The translations under genes and the position numbers were made by a program. From positions 1 through 25,518 of the forward strand of contig JBKHXI010000145.1 of assembly GCA_046566095.1 (NCBI GenBank): a stretch of DNA of 25,518 bases, given 5' to 3'. This stretch comes from CAMPJU01 sp046566095. Lineage in GTDB: Bacteria; Pseudomonadota; Gammaproteobacteria; Xanthomonadales; Xanthomonadaceae. Shown piece after piece: positions 22,501 through 25,518 of the stretch (its first letter is position 1; the number at the start of each line of letters is the position of its first letter). Below the pieces are notes generated by a model, which saw only the letters and a program-made list of their open reading frames with translations, searched no databases and was not told the DNA's origin.

Positions 22501-23600
22501 GCGGGTGGGTCGAGGTATTCGACGACTTCCAGGCCGAAGCCGGCCAGGCCGACCTGCTTGCGCGGGGTGCCCAGCACCCGCAGCCGGCCGAGGCCGAGGT
22601 CGGCGAGGATCTGCGCGCCGGTGCCGTTGCGGCGCCATTCGGCGAGGGCGCCGCCGCGCGCGGGCGCGGCCTCGGGCTGCTCGCGGATGCGCGCGAGCAG
22701 ATCCTCGGGGCCGGCCGGCTCGTGCAGCAGCACCAGGACACCGGCGCCGGCGCGGTCGATCGCCGCCAGCACCTCGCCCACCGCCGGGCCGAAGTCGGGG
22801 CGGCGCCAGTGCAGGGCGTCGGCCAGCGGGTTGTGCACGTGCACCCGCACCAGGGTCGGCGTGGCCGGGTCCGGGTTCCCGCGCAGCAGCGCGAAGTGCA
22901 GGCCGTGGCCGAGGCGGTCGCGGTAGGTGTGCAGGCGGAAGCTGCCGTGCTCGGTCTCGATCTCCCGCGCGTCGACCCGCTCGATGGTGTGCTCGGTGGC
23001 CAGGCGATGGCGGATCAGTTCCTCGATCGAGCCCATCTTCAGGCCGTGCGCGCGCGCGAATTCCTCCAGCTGCGGACGCCGCGCCATGGTCCCGTCGGGA
23101 TTGAGGATCTCGACCAGCACCCCCGCCGGCTCCAGCCCCGCCAGCAGCGCCAGGTCGCTGGCCGCCTCGGTGTGGCCGGCGCGACTGAGCACGCCGCCGG
23201 GCTGCGCCTGCAGCGGGAAGATATGGCCGGGCTGCGACAGGTCGGCGGGCGCCGCGTCCGGGCGCACCGCGGTGCGGATGGTGTGGGCGCGGTCGTAGGC
23301 GCTGATGCCGGTGGTGACGCCCTCGGCGGCCTCGATCGACACGGTGAAGTTGGTGTGGTGCTGCGAGGTGTTGTCGCGGACCATCGGCGGCAGCCCGAGC
23401 TGGCGGCAGCGCTCGCGGGTGAGCGACAGGCACACCAGGCCGCGGGCGTGGGTGACCATGAAGTTGATGTCGGACGGGCGCACCAGCTCGGCGGCCATGA
23501 TCAGGTCGCCCTCGTTCTCGCGGTCCTCGTCGTCGACGATCACGACCATGCGGCCGGCGCGGATCTCGTCGAGCAGTTCGGGGATGGGGGCGAAGGGCAT
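22497..23600 (-). CDS. ribB: 3,4-dihydroxy-2-butanone 4-phosphate synthase fused to a decayed GTP cyclohydrolase II-like domain
   Basis: The N-terminal half converts ribulose 5-phosphate to dihydroxybutanone phosphate for RibH. It has the acidic loop VDDEDRENEGDLIMAAE (22-38), HARGLVCLSL (51-60), FTVSIEAAEGVTTGISAYDR (85-104) and GHIFPLQAQPGGVLSRAGHT (125-144). Residues 215-367 align with GTP cyclohydrolase II, but the zinc-binding three-cysteine region is VRVHVHNPLADALHWRRPDF (251-270), with no cysteine, so that activity is almost certainly lost. This is the RibBX architecture known in several proteobacteria, though databases often call it bifunctional RibBA. The start at 23600 gives the normal RibB N-terminus; a longer frame runs into ribE. 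The stop TAG is from a REP head. Confidence 0.94.
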   Translation of the reverse strand: MPFAPIPELLDEIRAGRMVVIVDDEDRENEGDLIMAAELVRPSDINFMVTHARGLVCLSLTRERCRQLGLPPMVRDNTSQHHTNFTVSIEAAEGVTTGISAYDRAHTIRTAVRPDAAPADLSQPGHIFPLQAQPGGVLSRAGHTEAASDLALLAGLEPAGVLVEILNPDGTMARRPQLEEFARAHGLKMGSIEELIRHRLATEHTIERVDAREIETEHGSFRLHTYRDRLGHGLHFALLRGNPDPATPTLVRVHVHNPLADALHWRRPDFGPAVGEVLAAIDRAGAGVLVLLHEPAGPEDLLARIREQPEAAPARGGALAEWRRNGTGAQILADLGLGRLRVLGTPRKQVGLAGFGLEVVEYLDPPA

Positions 23601-23658
23601 CTGCGGTTCCGGCGCGGCGGGCCGGCCATTTTCGCCGATTCCGGCGGCGCTGGCCGGA

Positions 23659-24303
23659 TCAGGCTTCGCGGGCTCCGCGCGCGGCCAGCAAGCGCTCGGC
23701 GTAGCGCGCCAGCTGGTCGACCTCGAGGTTGACCGGGTCGCCGACGCGGGTAGCGGCGAAGGCGGTGCAGGCGATGGTGTGCGGCACCAGCGCGGCCTCG
23801 AAGGCGCCGTCGTCGCCGCCGGCGTCGGCGGCCGCATCCTCGACCGCGTTGACCGTCAGGCTGACCCCGTCGACGCAGACCGAACCCTTGGCGGCCAGGT
23901 AGCGCATCAGCCGCGCCGGCGCGGCGAAGCGCCAACGCTGCGCGCGCCCGTCCGGCGCGATCGACAGCACCCGGCCGGTGCCGTCGACGTGGCCGCTGAC
24001 CAGGTGCCCGCCCAGGCGGGCGTCGGCGCGCAGCGCGCGCTCCAGGTTGAGCGGACGCCCGGGCTCCAGCGCGCCCAGGGTGGTCAGGGACAGGGTCTCG
24101 TTGGAGGCGTCGGCCTGGAAGCCGGCATCGTCGAACTCGACCACGGTCAGGCAGACGCCGTTGACGGCGATGCTCTCGCCCGCGGCGATTCCGGCCTGCG
24201 CTCCCCAGGGCAGGCTGCCGGCGTCGATCCGCAGCCGCGCGTCGCCGCCGCGCGGCGTGCGCGCGCGCAGCAGGCCGACGCCTTCGACCAGGCCGGTGAA
24301 CAT
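23659..24303 (-). CDS. ribE: Riboflavin synthase, alpha chain
   Basis: Trimeric enzyme that dismutates two lumazines into riboflavin. The 214-residue product has the two expected homologous barrels: the first with MFTGLVEGVG at the start, ESIAVNGVCLTVVEF (43-57) and RLGGHLVSGHVDGTG (96-110); the second with YLAAKGSVCVDGVSLTVNAV and LVPHTIACTAFA. The ATG at 24303 overlaps the stop of the preceding 44-codon ORF as TGATG. A 55-bp gap separates it from ribBX. An acidic insert (AAADAGGDDG) lies in the second barrel. Confidence 0.95.
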   Translation of the reverse strand: MFTGLVEGVGLLRARTPRGGDARLRIDAGSLPWGAQAGIAAGESIAVNGVCLTVVEFDDAGFQADASNETLSLTTLGALEPGRPLNLERALRADARLGGHLVSGHVDGTGRVLSIAPDGRAQRWRFAAPARLMRYLAAKGSVCVDGVSLTVNAVEDAAADAGGDDGAFEAALVPHTIACTAFAATRVGDPVNLEVDQLARYAERLLAARGAREA

Positions 24304-24437
24304 CAGCCGCTGCCCCTGCGCCGCGCGTGCACGATCAGCGGCCAGCGCACCGGGACCGGCGCCCGCGGATCCGGCCATGCCGCGCGCAGCGCCGCGGCAT
24401 GGCGGGCCAACGGGTCGCGGGCCGGCGCCCGGTTCAT
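24303..24437 (-). CDS. 44-residue hypothetical protein coupled to ribD and ribE
   Basis: Small ORF with no family I recognise. It starts at an ATG that overlaps the ribD stop as ATGA and ends in a TGA that overlaps the ribE start as TGATG. GGGAG lies 5 nt before the ATG. About 41 of 44 codons end in G or C, as in the flanking genes. The peptide is basic, with residues 10-20 reading LARHAAALRAA, then WPDPRAPVPVRWPLIVHARR (21-40). There is no signal peptide, membrane segment or cysteine. It could be a real micro-protein or a coupling ORF that carries ribosomes from ribD to ribE. Confidence 0.6.
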   Translation of the reverse strand: MNRAPARDPLARHAAALRAAWPDPRAPVPVRWPLIVHARRRGSG

Positions 24438-25518
24438 GCCGGCTCCCGGGCCGGCGGGCGCAGCAGCAGGCGGATGTCCGGGCCCAGGCGCCGGGTCTCC
24501 CACAGGTCCAGTTCCAGGCGTTCGGCCATGCGCGCGATGTCCAGGCCGTCGAACAGCGGGCGGGCGTGCGCGCCCAGGATCACCGGCGCCACGTACAGCA
24601 GCAGCTCGTCGACCAGGCCCTCGGCCAGGAAGGCGCCGGCGAGGGTGGCGCCGGCCTCGACCTGGACCTCGTTGATGCCGCGCTCGGCCAGCAGCCGCAG
24701 CACCGCGCGCAGGTCGAAGCGGCCGCCGTCGACCGGCACGTGCGCGCGGTCGGCATCCAGCCCGCGCGGGGGCTTGGCGTCCGGGGCGTGCAGGTACAGG
24801 GTCGGGGCCCCGCCCTCGCGCACCTTGCCGCGCGCGACCGTGGCCAGGCCCGGGTCCAGCACCACCCGCAGCGGCGGGGCGACCTCGGCCGCCTCGTCCA
24901 GCCGCACCGTGAGCGAGGGATCGTCGGCCAGCACCGTGCCGGCGCCGGTCAGGATCGCGCCGGCGCGGGCGCGCCAGCGGTGCACGTCGCGGCGCGCGGC
25001 CTCGCCGCTGATCCACTTCGAATCGCCGCTGGCCAGCGCGCTGCGCCCGTCCAGGCTGCTGGCGAGCTTGACCCGCACCCAGGGCCGGCCGCGCACGATC
25101 CGCGAGACGAAACCGCGGTTGAGCTCGCGCGCCTCGCGCTCCATCAATCCCAGCTCCACCGCGATGCCCGCGCCGCGCAGGCGCGCCAGGCCGGCGCCGT
25201 CGACCTGCCCGAACGGATCGCGCATCGCCGCCACCACCCGCGCCACTCCGGCCTCGACCAGGGCATCGGCGCAGGGGCCGGTGCGGCCGACATGGGCGCA
25301 CGGCTCCAAGGTGACGTAGGCGGTGGCGCCGCGCGCCCGGGCGCCCGCCTCGCGCAGGGCATGGACCTCGGCATGCGGCTCGCCGGCGCGCACGTGCCAG
25401 CCCTCGCCGACCACGTGTTCGCCGTGCGCCAGGACGCAGCCGACCATCGGGTTCGGGCGGGTGGTCCAGGCGCCGCGCTCGGCCAGCCGCAGCGCGCGCG
25501 TCATCAGCGCGTGGTCGA
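24434..25518 (-). CDS. ribD: Bifunctional pyrimidine deaminase/reductase RibD, 5' end beyond the window
   Basis: Performs the deamination and side-chain reduction steps of riboflavin synthesis. The frame is open to the right edge; the codons before the first in-window ATG (25504) read DHAL, which matches the usual RibD start (family DxxxMxRAL), so the true start is probably just outside. Counting from that ATG, the deaminase zinc ligands are H44 and E46 (GEPHAEVHAL) and C69 and C78 (EPCAHVGRTGPCADAL). The reductase domain has VRVKLASSLDGRSALASGDS, WISGEAARRDVHRWRA, GAGTVLADDPSLTVR and VEAGATLAGAFL. At least 360 residues are present, near full length. It leads the rib genes and overlaps the small ORF as ATGA. 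Confidence 0.95.
   Translation of the reverse strand, partial: DHALMTRALRLAERGAWTTRPNPMVGCVLAHGEHVVGEGWHVRAGEPHAEVHALREAGARARGATAYVTLEPCAHVGRTGPCADALVEAGVARVVAAMRDPFGQVDGAGLARLRGAGIAVELGLMEREARELNRGFVSRIVRGRPWVRVKLASSLDGRSALASGDSKWISGEAARRDVHRWRARAGAILTGAGTVLADDPSLTVRLDEAAEVAPPLRVVLDPGLATVARGKVREGGAPTLYLHAPDAKPPRGLDADRAHVPVDGGRFDLRAVLRLLAERGINEVQVEAGATLAGAFLAEGLVDELLLYVAPVILGAHARPLFDGLDIARMAERLELDLWETRRLGPDIRLLLRPPAREPA

Noticed and set aside
23601..23658. FMN riboswitch upstream of the RibB gene
   Set aside because: The gap is only about 58 bp and lacks the conserved RFN element segments; none is seen elsewhere in the rib block either.

Overview
The window is very GC-rich chromosomal DNA from a gammaproteobacterium, most likely a member of the Xanthomonadaceae (Lysobacter/Luteimonas/Stenotrophomonas-like). 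I base this on three things: the division and cell wall (dcw) gene order with no murD between mraY and ftsW, the rsmI/lpoA/yraN block next to rnpB, and many dispersed GTAG-headed palindromes like the SMAG-type REP elements of Stenotrophomonas. No sequence search was possible, so the genus is an inference.

Region 1 (1-14593, all minus strand) is the dcw cluster, transcribed right to left: mraZ, rsmH, ftsL, ftsI, murE, murF, mraY, ftsW, murG, murC, ddlB, ftsQ and ftsA (ftsA runs off the left edge). Every junction overlaps, so there is not one intergenic base in 13 genes. A sigma70-type promoter and G-rich direct repeats that may be the MraZ operator lie upstream of mraZ. murD is absent. A 135-bp duplication-plus-insertion with an exact 10-bp direct repeat sits in frame in the 3' end of ftsQ.

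Region 2 (14594-16409) holds decayed REP arms, the RNase P RNA gene rnpB (minus) with an extended -10 promoter, a 50-nt near-perfect palindrome, and rsmI (minus), whose last codons and stop lie inside that palindrome.

Region 3 (16450-19887, plus strand) carries lpoA (an outer-membrane lipoprotein activator of a peptidoglycan synthase), yraN (nuclease-fold protein) and a GlcD-type FAD-linked oxidase that looks leaderless.

Region 4 (20090-25518, minus strand) is the riboflavin/thiamine block: ribD (5' end beyond the right edge), a 44-codon coupled small ORF, ribE, a RibB fused to a decayed RibA-like domain, ribH, nusB and thiL. It makes lumazine, riboflavin and thiamine diphosphate, and nusB serves transcription antitermination.

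Eight two-armed REP units of about 72-78 bp, plus four solitary arms, fill the gaps of regions 2-4. In four genes (yraN, thiL, nusB, ribBX) the stop codon TAG is the GTAG head of the adjoining REP unit. I see no phage, defence, CRISPR, secretion or biosynthetic cluster. The unusual biology here lies in how small mobile palindromes have reshaped the ends of essential housekeeping genes.
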